DNA of 16,625 nucleotides from Lichenicoccus sp964245755 (GTDB taxonomy: Bacteria; Pseudomonadota; Alphaproteobacteria; Acetobacterales; Acetobacteraceae), in contig CAXTNV010000080.1 in assembly GCA_964245755.1 (NCBI GenBank), positions 1-16,625 of the forward strand, given 5' to 3'. Below the pieces are notes generated by a model. It was not told where the DNA came from, searched no databases, and saw nothing but the letters and a program-made list of their open reading frames with translations. The position numbers and the translations under genes were made by a program. Shown piece after piece: positions 10,357 to 16,625 of the stretch; within the stretch, counting starts at the first letter, position 1; each line of letters opens with the position of its first letter.

Positions 10357-12324
10357 CTACATCGCGTCCACGTGCGATGCGCCCAGGCCGCGGTCGGCGC
10401 TGCGCTGCGTGGCTGCGTGTGCCGCCTCCGCCGGCTGCCCGCTCGCGCCCGCGGCAACGACGCGGTTGCGGCCGCGGCACTTCGCTTCGTAGAGCGCGCT
10501 GTCGGCCGCCGCGATCAGGGCACGGGCACCGGTCGCCTGCTCCGTCAACCCCGGCAACATCGTCGCGGTGCCGATGCTGACGGTCACCACCCGCGCGGGC
10601 ACGTTGGCTTCGTGCAGGATCGCGTTCGCCTCGATTGCAGCGCAGAGCCGCGCCGCGACGTCCGCCGCGCCGGCCGCTGCCGCGCTCGGCAGCAGCAGCG
10701 CGATCTCCTCGCCGCCATAGCGCGCCGCGAGGTCGCCCGGGCGACGCGCAGCCTCGCTTACCGCCGCCGCCACCGTGTGCAGGCACCGGTCGCCGCGCTG
10801 ATGCCCGTACCGGTCGTTGTAGAGCTTGAACCTGTCGACATCGATCATCAGCAGCGACAGCGGCTTGCGGTCGCGCGCCGCACGATCCCACTCCTGGCCG
10901 AGCGCCTGGTCGAAGCGACGCCTGTTGGCGAGACCGGTCAGGCCGTCGGTGTTGGCCAGAACGGCGAGCTCCCGGTTGAGCGCCATGATCTGATCCTCGG
11001 CGACCTTGCGCTCGCTGATGTCGCGTATGTTGGCGACGAACCGCAACACGTCGCCGCCGGTGCGCTCGACCATGCGGATGCAGATCTCTACCCAGACATA
11101 GCTTCCGTCCTTGCGCAGGTGGCGAAGCCTGCCCGTCGCCTGGATCGCACCGGCGCGCAGCCGCGCGCCTACGGCGAGAAGCTCCTCTCGGTCGTCAGGG
11201 TGGATCAGACCCTGCAGCTCGTACTGCATGGCTTCCGCGACGCTCCAGCCCGTCAGCCTGGTGAAGGAGGGGGAGACGTAGGATTGCCGGCCGTCCGGTT
11301 CGACGCAGACGACGGCGTCGCTGGAGTTCTCGGCCAGCAGGTGGTATCGCCGCGTGGCGCGCTGCCGGATCCTGATTTCGCCGGCAAGGCGCCAGCCGAG
11401 CACACCCAACGCGAGTGCCGCACCGGCGCTGACGACCAGGTGCAGCCAGCCGTCGGAGCGCCAATCGGTCAGCACCTCCTCGAGGCCGTGCGCGACGATG
11501 ATGACCAGCGGATAGCCCTCCACCCGCCGGTAGCTGCCCGCTCGGACCACGCCGTCGATCAGCGACACGGTGCGGAAGCTTCCGGCTTCGGCGCGTGGCA
11601 GCATCTGCCGGAACACCGGGCTGCTCGCCACACTTGCGCCGGTGGACGAGCCGTTGCGGGTGGTGCGCGCGACGACGATGCCGTCGGCCCCATCCAGCGC
11701 GATCACGCCCTGCCCGCCGACGTCGAACGTGGCGTAGAAGCGCTGCAGGTAGTCGACCGCGATCGTTCCGAGCACGATGCCCGCGAAGCGGCCGTCGGGG
11801 TCGTCGATCCGGCGCGACACGGTGATGATCCAGCTTCCGTCCGTCCTGCTGCGCACCGGATCGCCGATGTGCACGCCGCGATCCGCATGAAGGCGGTGCC
11901 ACTGGAAATACAAGCGGTCGCCGTAACTGAGACCGGGGCCTGGGGACGGCAGCGCGCTCGCGACGCCGATGCCGGCGCCGTCGATGACGAACAGCCCGTG
12001 CAGCAGCGGCAGGCTGCCGGTGCGGTATCGCATCAGCCGGTCGAGGCGCGCCACCTTGTCCGGCGCGAGGCCCTCGGTCTCCACCCGCTCCCGCAGCCCG
12101 ACGAGCACCGCATCCGCGGTCTGCACGGTGTCGTGTGCGTGCTGAGCGAGCGACCGGGCAAGGTTCGTGGTCTCGGTCTGGTCCGCACCGAGCGTGATCG
12201 CCCGCAGCTGCCAGGTGCGCCAGATGTCGAGTCCGACCAGCAGCAGACAGAAAGCGAGCACAGAAATCATGACGCGCGCGTGCAACGACGGACGCGGTCT
12301 CTCGGCCTCGGCGGAGCTCCTCAT
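10357..12324 (-). CDS. Membrane diguanylate cyclase: Cache-like sensor, PAS, GGDEF
   Basis: Predicted to make cyclic di-GMP from two GTP in response to an extracytoplasmic signal. Layout from the ATG at 12324 (655 residues): first membrane helix about 17-38 (VMISVLAFCLLLVGL), periplasmic double-Cache-like region about 45-285 (YFQWHRLHADRGVHIGDPV, GSWIITVSRRIDDPDG), second helix about 293-313, PAS domain about 325-445 (LLAENSSDAVVCVEPDG, KDGSYVWVEI, RDISERK) and GGDEF domain about 457-625 (NTDGLTGLANRRRFD). The active loop is GGEEI at 537-541, an accepted active variant. RPGD at 528-531 lies five residues before it and forms a product-inhibition I-site. No EAL domain is present. A GTG at 12348 would add eight residues. 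The short C-terminal tail is low-complexity. The signal sensed is unknown. Confidence 0.92.
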   Translation of the reverse strand: MRSSAEAERPRPSLHARVMISVLAFCLLLVGLDIWRTWQLRAITLGADQTETTNLARSLAQHAHDTVQTADAVLVGLRERVETEGLAPDKVARLDRLMRYRTGSLPLLHGLFVIDGAGIGVASALPSPGPGLSYGDRLYFQWHRLHADRGVHIGDPVRSRTDGSWIITVSRRIDDPDGRFAGIVLGTIAVDYLQRFYATFDVGGQGVIALDGADGIVVARTTRNGSSTGASVASSPVFRQMLPRAEAGSFRTVSLIDGVVRAGSYRRVEGYPLVIIVAHGLEEVLTDWRSDGWLHLVVSAGAALALGVLGWRLAGEIRIRQRATRRYHLLAENSSDAVVCVEPDGRQSYVSPSFTRLTGWSVAEAMQYELQGLIHPDDREELLAVGARLRAGAIQATGRLRHLRKDGSYVWVEICIRMVERTGGDVLRFVANIRDISERKVAEDQIMALNRELAVLANTDGLTGLANRRRFDQALGQEWDRAARDRKPLSLLMIDVDRFKLYNDRYGHQRGDRCLHTVAAAVSEAARRPGDLAARYGGEEIALLLPSAAAAGAADVAARLCAAIEANAILHEANVPARVVTVSIGTATMLPGLTEQATGARALIAAADSALYEAKCRGRNRVVAAGASGQPAEAAHAATQRSADRGLGASHVDAM

Positions 12325-12373
12325 GCCTTTCTCAACCCAAAGCTGCACTCAGGCAGTAGAGCACGCAAAACCT

Positions 12374-12390
12374 AACGATCTGTCATCGTT
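12374..12390. repeat. Inverted repeat AACGAT-N5-ATCGTT upstream of the cyclase gene
   Basis: Six-base arms (12374-12379 and 12385-12390) are exact reverse complements around a five-base spacer, about 50 bases upstream of the cyclase ATG. It is AT-richer than its surroundings. On the minus strand it is followed by AGGTTTT. It could be an operator for the cyclase gene or a weak transcript end for the PEBP gene. Short length makes chance occurrence possible. Confidence 0.25.
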
Positions 12391-12448
12391 GATGAGCTGC
12401 GCGCGCAGGAGGACGGCCTGGCCGGTGCCGCGGACGGGTTGCGGACGC

Positions 12449-12519
12449 AGCCGCTACGGCCTGCGCTGCTCCGGCGCTCGCCGCTGAGACAGCCTCGGCA
12501 GCGTCGCCACGTAGCGGCT
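12449..12519. repeat. 10-bp inverted repeat with nested stems between the PEBP and cyclase genes
   Basis: AGCCGCTACG at 12449-12458 is the exact reverse complement of CGTAGCGGCT at 12510-12519. Nested inside, CGCTGC (12464-12469) pairs with GCAGCG (12498-12503), and CGGC/GCCG (12472-12475 and 12480-12483) forms a small apical hairpin. The minus-strand transcript downstream of PEBP could therefore fold into a multi-stem structure starting at the PEBP stop codon. No T-run follows, so it is not a standard intrinsic terminator. It could be an mRNA leader structure or 3' stabiliser. High GC raises the chance background. Confidence 0.3.
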
Positions 12520-13094
12520 CACGCGCGCTCGTAGGTGCCGACGAGCATGCCCTTGGCGATGACGTGCCCGTGCAGGGCGGCGACCATCGCCGAACGCCCC
12601 GGGGTCTTGTCGAACTCCGGCGCCTCGTCCAGCGCGAACAGCTGGAACGCGTAGTGATGTGGCCCGTGGCCACGGGGCGGATCCGGCGGCAGCCAGCTAC
12701 GGTGCAGGAACGAATTGCGCCCCATGCCGAAGCGCACCTCGCCGGCGCCGGCGGTGGGCAGCGCACCCTCGGCGAGCCGCGCATCCACCGGCGCCAGATC
12801 GCCGAGTATGACATGAACCAGCGGCTTGAAGGTCGGGCTGTCCGCATCCTCGATAAGCAGCACCAGCGACTGCGCCTCTGTGGGCACCCCGATCCACTCC
12901 AGCGGTGGCGACAGCCTGTCTCCGTCCTCGGTGTAGCGCCGCGGGATCACGCCGTCGGGGGGGAACGCCGAGGAAACCACTGCGATCACGTCCGGCACCG
13001 CGGCGAACGCCTCGTCGTGGATCACCAGCGTCTGCATGCCGGGTCGGATCGACTTCAGGACCCGGCCGACGCTGGCGGGGATCTTCTCGAGCAT
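12519..13094 (-). CDS. YbhB/YbcL family PEBP (Raf kinase inhibitor-like) protein
   Basis: A 191-residue phosphatidylethanolamine-binding-protein-fold protein, probably cytoplasmic; bacterial members have no settled biochemical role. Visible family features are AFPPDGVIPRRYTEDGDRLS near the start of the fold, SPPLEWIGVP, the anion-pocket region LVLLIEDADSPTFKPLVH, and PRGHGPHHYAFQLFALDE in the second half. The usual DPDAP is here EDADSP, a modest divergence. The frame is open upstream for 30 more residues, but the ATG at 13094 (MLEKIPASVGRVLKSIRPGM) has an AGGG about nine bases upstream and fits the family. It diverges from hisC across a 136-base gap that holds a 20-bp palindrome, and lies upstream of the cyclase gene on the same strand. 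Confidence 0.88.
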   Translation of the reverse strand: MLEKIPASVGRVLKSIRPGMQTLVIHDEAFAAVPDVIAVVSSAFPPDGVIPRRYTEDGDRLSPPLEWIGVPTEAQSLVLLIEDADSPTFKPLVHVILGDLAPVDARLAEGALPTAGAGEVRFGMGRNSFLHRSWLPPDPPRGHGPHHYAFQLFALDEAPEFDKTPGRSAMVAALHGHVIAKGMLVGTYERA

Positions 13095-13122
13095 CGTCGT
13101 GACCCTGTGCTTGCCGTGCACT

Positions 13123-13142
13123 GCGACGCGTCGACGCGTCGC
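13123..13142. promoter_or_regulatory. Perfect 20-bp palindrome between PEBP and hisC, candidate operator
   Basis: GCGACGCGTCGACGCGTCGC is its own reverse complement and contains two overlapping copies of CGACGCGTCG. It lies 29 bases upstream of the PEBP ATG and 88 bases upstream of the hisC ATG, a place where a dimeric or tetrameric regulator could act on both genes. No ORF uses it. The protein that might bind is unknown. A self-complementary GC-rich run can also arise by chance in such DNA, but 20 exact bases is long. Confidence 0.4.
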
Positions 13143-13230
13143 CGGTTGCGCGGCGGGCTTGCATCCTCGCGACAGCGTGCGCACACCCTGCAGGCGAGCG
13201 GGCGGGACCCGCGGGAATGGATGGAGATCG

Positions 13231-14298
13231 ATGAGCCGCTTCTGGAGCGCCCTGGCGCACGGGCTGACCCCCTACGTGCCCGGCGAGCAGTCGCAGCTCG
13301 CCGGCCTGGTCAAGCTCAACACCAACGAGAGCCCGCTCGGTCCTTCGCCGCGCGTGCTGGAGGCGATCCGCGCCGAGGCCGCCGACACGCTGCGTCTCTA
13401 TCCGGACCCGGACTCCGGCGCGCTGCGCCGCAGCCTCGCCGACTACCACCACGTGGCGGCGGACCAGGTGTTCGTCGGCAACGGCTCCGACGAGGTGCTG
13501 GCGCATGCCTTCGCCGGCCTGCTCAAGCACCCGCTGCCGCTGCTGTTCCCGGACATCACCTACAGCTTCTATCCGGTCTATTGCGGCCTGTTCGGCATCG
13601 ATCACGAGACGGTGCCGCTCGATGCGGCGATGCGCGTGCGCCCCGAGGCGTTCCGGCGGCCATGCGGTGCGATCATCCTCGCCAACCCGAACGCCCCGAC
13701 CGGCATCGCCCTGACCCGCGACGAGATCTCCGTGCTGCTGGACGACCATCCCGACCAGGTGGTTGTGGTCGACGAGGCCTACGTCGATTTCGGCGCCGAG
13801 ACCGCGCTGCCGCTGACCGCGACGCGCCCGAACCTGCTGGTGGTGCGGTCGATGTCGAAGTCCCGCGCCCTGGCCGGACTGCGGGTCGGGTATGCGGTCG
13901 GCGACAGGTCCCTGATCGAGGCGCTGGTCCGGGTCAAGAACAGCTTCAACTCCTACCCGCTCGGACGGCCGGCGCAGGCCGGCGCCATCGCCGCAGTCGA
14001 GGACGAAGCCTGGTTCCAGCATGGCAGGCACGTGGTCATCGAAAACCGCGAGCGGCTGTGCGACGGCCTGGCCCGGCTCGGCTTCGAGCTGCTGCCCTCG
14101 AGCGCCAACTTCGTGTTCGCCCGCCATCCCGAGCGGGACGGCGCCGCTCTCGCCGCGGCGCTGCGCCAGCGCGCCATCCTGGTAAGGCACTTCACCCGGC
14201 CGCGCATCTCGGAGTTCCTGCGCATCACGGTCGGCACCGAGGCGCAGCTCGAGGCGCTGCTGTCCGCACTCGGGGGCATCCTGACCGCCAACGCCTGA
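13231..14298 (+). CDS. hisC: Histidinol-phosphate aminotransferase
   Basis: PLP-dependent class I/II (fold-type I) aminotransferase of 355 residues, converting imidazole-acetol phosphate and glutamate to histidinol phosphate in histidine synthesis. Some relatives act on aromatic amino acids. Features in order: LVKLNTNESPLGPSP (substrate-binding N-terminal loop), VFVGNGSDEVL (PLP phosphate region), ILANPNAPTGIAL, VVVDEAYVDFG (Asp to the PLP ring nitrogen), Schiff-base Lys210 in RSMSKSRALAGLRVGYAVG, and RHFTRPRISEFLRITVG near the C-terminus (Arg binding the carboxylate). The ATG at 13231 has GGAG four bases upstream; in-frame sequence further upstream is not family-like. No other his genes are in the window, so this is a stand-alone hisC. 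Confidence 0.93.
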   Translation: MSRFWSALAHGLTPYVPGEQSQLAGLVKLNTNESPLGPSPRVLEAIRAEAADTLRLYPDPDSGALRRSLADYHHVAADQVFVGNGSDEVLAHAFAGLLKHPLPLLFPDITYSFYPVYCGLFGIDHETVPLDAAMRVRPEAFRRPCGAIILANPNAPTGIALTRDEISVLLDDHPDQVVVVDEAYVDFGAETALPLTATRPNLLVVRSMSKSRALAGLRVGYAVGDRSLIEALVRVKNSFNSYPLGRPAQAGAIAAVEDEAWFQHGRHVVIENRERLCDGLARLGFELLPSSANFVFARHPERDGAALAAALRQRAILVRHFTRPRISEFLRITVGTEAQLEALLSALGGILTANA

Positions 14299-14412
14299 GC
14301 CCGGGATGCGGCGCGGCTTTGCAGCGCTGTCACGGCGTCGTAATCCTGACCCGATGCGAGGAGCCCGGCGGCCCCGGCATCTCCCAGTGACCAACCCCGA
14401 CAGGATCAGCCC

Positions 14413-14598
14413 ATGCGCGCCTTCGACGGACAGCACTCCGACAACCAGCCGATCCGGCGCAACGCGGTCGAGAAGCAGAAGCAGCTTCGCGAGCTGCGCG
14501 AGACCCTGACCGCCATGAAGCCGCACACCGCGGCCAGCCTGCGCGAGAGCGTGCGCAAGCGCATCGCCCAGCTCGAGGCCGAGCTCAAGACGCGCTGA
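14413..14598 (+). CDS. Small charged coiled-coil protein, unknown function
   Basis: A 61-residue protein starting at ATG 14413, with AGGA at 14402-14405 as ribosome site. It is rich in Arg, Lys, Glu and Leu. Residues about 19-60 have heptad-like spacing (EKQKQLRELRETLTAMK, then RESVRKRIAQLEAELK), suggesting one or two amphipathic helices or a coiled coil. No Cys, signal peptide or membrane segment is present. It lies 114 bases after hisC and 18 bases before argS on the same strand, so it is probably co-transcribed with argS. I do not recognise the family. The good ribosome site, GC-rich third positions and helical pattern support a real gene. Confidence 0.7.
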   Translation: MRAFDGQHSDNQPIRRNAVEKQKQLRELRETLTAMKPHTAASLRESVRKRIAQLEAELKTR

Positions 14599-14616
14599 GA
14601 CGGACGCAGCGCCGGC

Positions 14617-16350
14617 ATGACGGCCTCCCTGACCGACCGGGTCGACCGCCTGCTGGCCGACGCGTTCACGGCGTGCGGGTTGCCGGCGGCCGGCGCGCGC
14701 GCGGCACGCGCGGCGCGTCCGGAGCTCGCCGACCTGCAGTGCAACGGCGCGATGCCGCTGGGCAGGTCGCTCGGCCGCAATCCGCGCGACCTCGCGCTTC
14801 AGGTCGCCGAGCAGCTGCGCGGCCGCGGCGAGATCAGCGAGGTCGGCGTCGCCGGGCCGGGCTTCCTGAACCTGCGCCTGTCCGACGGCTTCCTGGCGGA
14901 GTGCGCGACCGCGCAGGCGGAGGCGCGCGATCTCGGCATCGCGCGGGGTCCCGACGATACCGTGATGCTCGACTTCGGCGGCCCCAACGTCGCCAAGCCG
15001 CTGCATGTCGGACATCTGCGCGCCCTGGTGATCGGGGAGAGCCTGCGCCGCATCCTGCAGACGCAGGGCGTGCGCACCATCTCCGACATCCATCTCGGCG
15101 ACTGGGGCCTGCAGATGGGCATGCTGATCTCCGAGATCCGCCTGCGCTGGCCTGATCTGGCACCCGCGACACTGCCATCGCTCGACATGGGGGACCTGCA
15201 GAAGCTCTATCCGGAAGCGGCCGCCGCCTGCCGGGCGGATCCCGACCGCATGGAGCAGGCCCGGGCCGCCACCGCCGCGCTGCAATCCGGCGAGCCAGCG
15301 GCACGGTCGATCTGGCGCTGGCTGCGCGACATCTCGCTCGCCTCCCAGCAGCACGACATCACGCTGCTCGGCGCGCATTTCGACCTTCTGCTCGGCGAGA
15401 GCGACGTGCAGGCGCTGATCCCGGAGATGATCGACGACCTGCGCAGGCGCGGGGTGGCAACCTAAAGCGAGGGCGCCCTGGTCGTCGAGGTGGCCGATGC
15501 CGGCGAGGCCAGGCCGATGCCGCCGCTGCTGCTGGTGAAGTCGGACGGGGCTGCGCTCTACGCCACCACCGACCTCGCCACCATCGTCGCCCGCAGGCGC
15601 GACCAGGATCCGGCGCGGATCCTCTACGTGGTGGACCAGCGCCAGGCGCTGCACTTCGAGCAGGTGTTCCGAGCTGCCCGCAAGGCGGGCCTCGCCGGCG
15701 ACATCGAGCTGGTGCATGTCGGCTTCGGCACCGTCAACGGACCCGACGGCAAGCCGTACAAGACCCGCGAGGGCGGCGTCGCACAGCTTTCCGACCTGCT
15801 CGACGACGCCATCGGCAAGGCGCGCGAGCGGCTCGCGCAGGGCGATGCCGAGACCGCTGCCGGGCTCGACCGCGAGCAGCTCGCCCGGCTGGTCGGGCTC
15901 GCCGCGGTCAAGTTCGCCGACCTGTCCTCGTTCCGCACCTCCGGCTACGTCTTCGACGCCGACCGGCTGGTGTCGTTCGAGGGCCGCACCGGGCCGTATG
16001 TACAGTATGCCTGCGTGCGCATCGGCTCGATCCTGGCGCGTGCCGCCTCACAGGACGTCCATCCCGGGGCGATCCGCGTCGCCGCCGCCGCCGAGCGCGC
16101 ACTCGTGCTGGAGTGCGCCCGACTGCCCGAGGTGGTCGCCTCCGCGAGCCGCAACCTGGCTCCGAACGAGATCGCCGACTTCGTGTTCGCGCTCGCCCAG
16201 GGCTTCAGCCGCTTCTACACCGACTGCCCGGTGCTCGGGGCGGCGGACCCGGAGCAGCGCGGGTCCAGGCTGGCGCTGTGCGCGCTGGCGCGGGCAGTGC
16301 TCTCCCACGGGCTGTGGCTGATCGGCATCGAGGTGCCGGACCGCATGTGA
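14617..16350 (+). pseudogene. argS: Arginyl-tRNA synthetase interrupted by one in-frame TAA
   Basis: Class I synthetase that charges tRNA-Arg. Read through the stop, it would have 577 codons, normal for ArgS, all in one frame. The N-terminal Add-1 domain includes LADLQCNGAMPLGRSLGRNP. The HIGH motif is HVGH at 130-133 (PNVAKPLHVGHLRALVIGES). The KMSK-equivalent loop is at 382 (DGKPYKTREGG). The C-terminal DALR anticodon domain ends with VLSHGLWLIGIEVPDRM, the expected terminus. A TAA at 15463-15465 replaces codon 283 in GVAT-stop-SEGALVVEV, where related enzymes usually have Glu, so one base change (GAA to TAA) explains it. It splits the two halves of the ATP site onto separate fragments. An in-frame ATG at 15517 with GAGG at 15505-15508, or GTG at 15490, could restart translation. 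No other lesion is seen. The start ATG has only a weak ribosome site. Confidence 0.85.
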
Positions 16351-16402
16351 GCGGCAGCCTCGCCATCTCGGATAGCTTGGGCGGAGTCGGCGCGCCGCCG
16401 GA

Positions 16403-16625
16403 TCAGGTGCCGCAGAACGTCTGGTGCACCACTTCCTCCGGTCGCGGCGGATCGCCGTATAGCTCCAGGCCGGGATGGTCGTCGAAGGGTCTGGCGAGAA
16501 CCGTCAGCAGCTCGTCGAGCGGCCGTCCGCCCGCGAGCGCTGCCTGCACCCGGTGATTGCGGGCGATGAAGGCCGGGTTGACCGCGCGCATAGCCTGGCG
16601 GCGCGCCGGAGTCAGCCCGCCCTCC
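16403..16625 (-). CDS. selO: SelO (YdiU/UPF0061) protein adenylyltransferase, C-terminal end
   Basis: Only the last 73 residues are inside the window; the rest lies beyond the right edge. The stop is TGA at 16405 down to 16403. The visible end contains MRAVNPAFIARNHRVQAAL, LARPFDDHPGLELYGDPP and the terminal HQTFCGT. These match the strongly conserved C-terminus of SelO, including NPxxIxRNH and the final C-G-T with its near-terminal Cys. SelO is a pseudokinase that transfers AMP to protein Ser/Thr/Tyr residues (established for the family). It converges on argS across 52 bases. Catalytic residues are outside the window and cannot be checked. Confidence 0.9.
   Translation of the reverse strand, partial: EGGLTPARRQAMRAVNPAFIARNHRVQAALAGGRPLDELLTVLARPFDDHPGLELYGDPPRPEEVVHQTFCGT

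Noticed and set aside
12697..15717. 1006-codon minus-strand open frame across hisC, the small gene and argS
   Set aside because: It is antisense to two well-recognised enzymes and merges into an off-frame copy of the PEBP gene. No domain is visible.
15490..16350. C-terminal argS fragment as an independent gene
   Set aside because: It is in the same frame and continuous in homology with the N-terminal part, so one interrupted argS is the simpler reading; re-initiation is noted only as a possibility.
16351..16402. Terminator between convergent argS and selO
   Set aside because: The 52-base gap contains GC-rich palindromic bits (GGCGCGCC) but no convincing stem followed by a T-run.

Overview
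The window is GC-rich (third codon positions almost all G or C). Its gene set fits a high-GC alphaproteobacterium, possibly Acetobacteraceae. That placement is an inference from base composition, protein style and gene content; no rRNA or other marker is present. Coding density is high and neighbouring genes often overlap by four bases (ATGA or GTGA). I see no transposase, integrase, CRISPR array, tRNA or rRNA.

Left part (1-2634): on the minus strand, the 5' portion of an RND-type efflux periplasmic adaptor (HlyD/MexA family) runs off the window start. It is preceded by a plausible sigma70-like promoter and a perfect 14-bp palindrome over the predicted start site, which suggests a TetR-type operator. 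Diverging from it on the plus strand is a metallo-beta-lactamase-fold hydrolase of the UlaG/NAPE-PLD-like type. The first ~120 bases carry a plus-strand coding signal that conflicts with the adaptor and is unresolved.

Central part (2706-10315, plus strand): glgX, treZ and treY are joined by ATGA overlaps and form a glycogen-to-trehalose operon. GlgX debranches glycogen to linear maltodextrins, TreY turns the reducing end into a trehalosyl unit, and TreZ releases trehalose. A short gap leads to an ankyrin-repeat protein and a small cupin joined by a GTGA overlap.

Right part (10357-16625): on the minus strand lie a membrane-anchored diguanylate cyclase (Cache-like sensor, PAS, GGDEF with an I-site) and, upstream of it, a YbhB-type PEBP-family protein. 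Between them are inverted repeats. Diverging from the PEBP gene are hisC (histidinol-phosphate aminotransferase), a 61-residue coiled-coil protein and argS. A perfect 20-bp palindrome sits in the PEBP/hisC divergent intergenic region. The window ends in the C-terminus of selO on the minus strand.

The most striking observation is that argS, normally essential, is interrupted by a single in-frame TAA at codon 283, with reading frame and homology intact on both sides. Either this is a sequence error, or this copy is dead or made as two pieces and a second arginyl-tRNA synthetase must exist elsewhere. I did not find a clearly undescribed multi-gene system. The best novelty candidates are the argS lesion, the two regulatory palindromes, the ankyrin-cupin pair and the small coiled-coil gene before argS.
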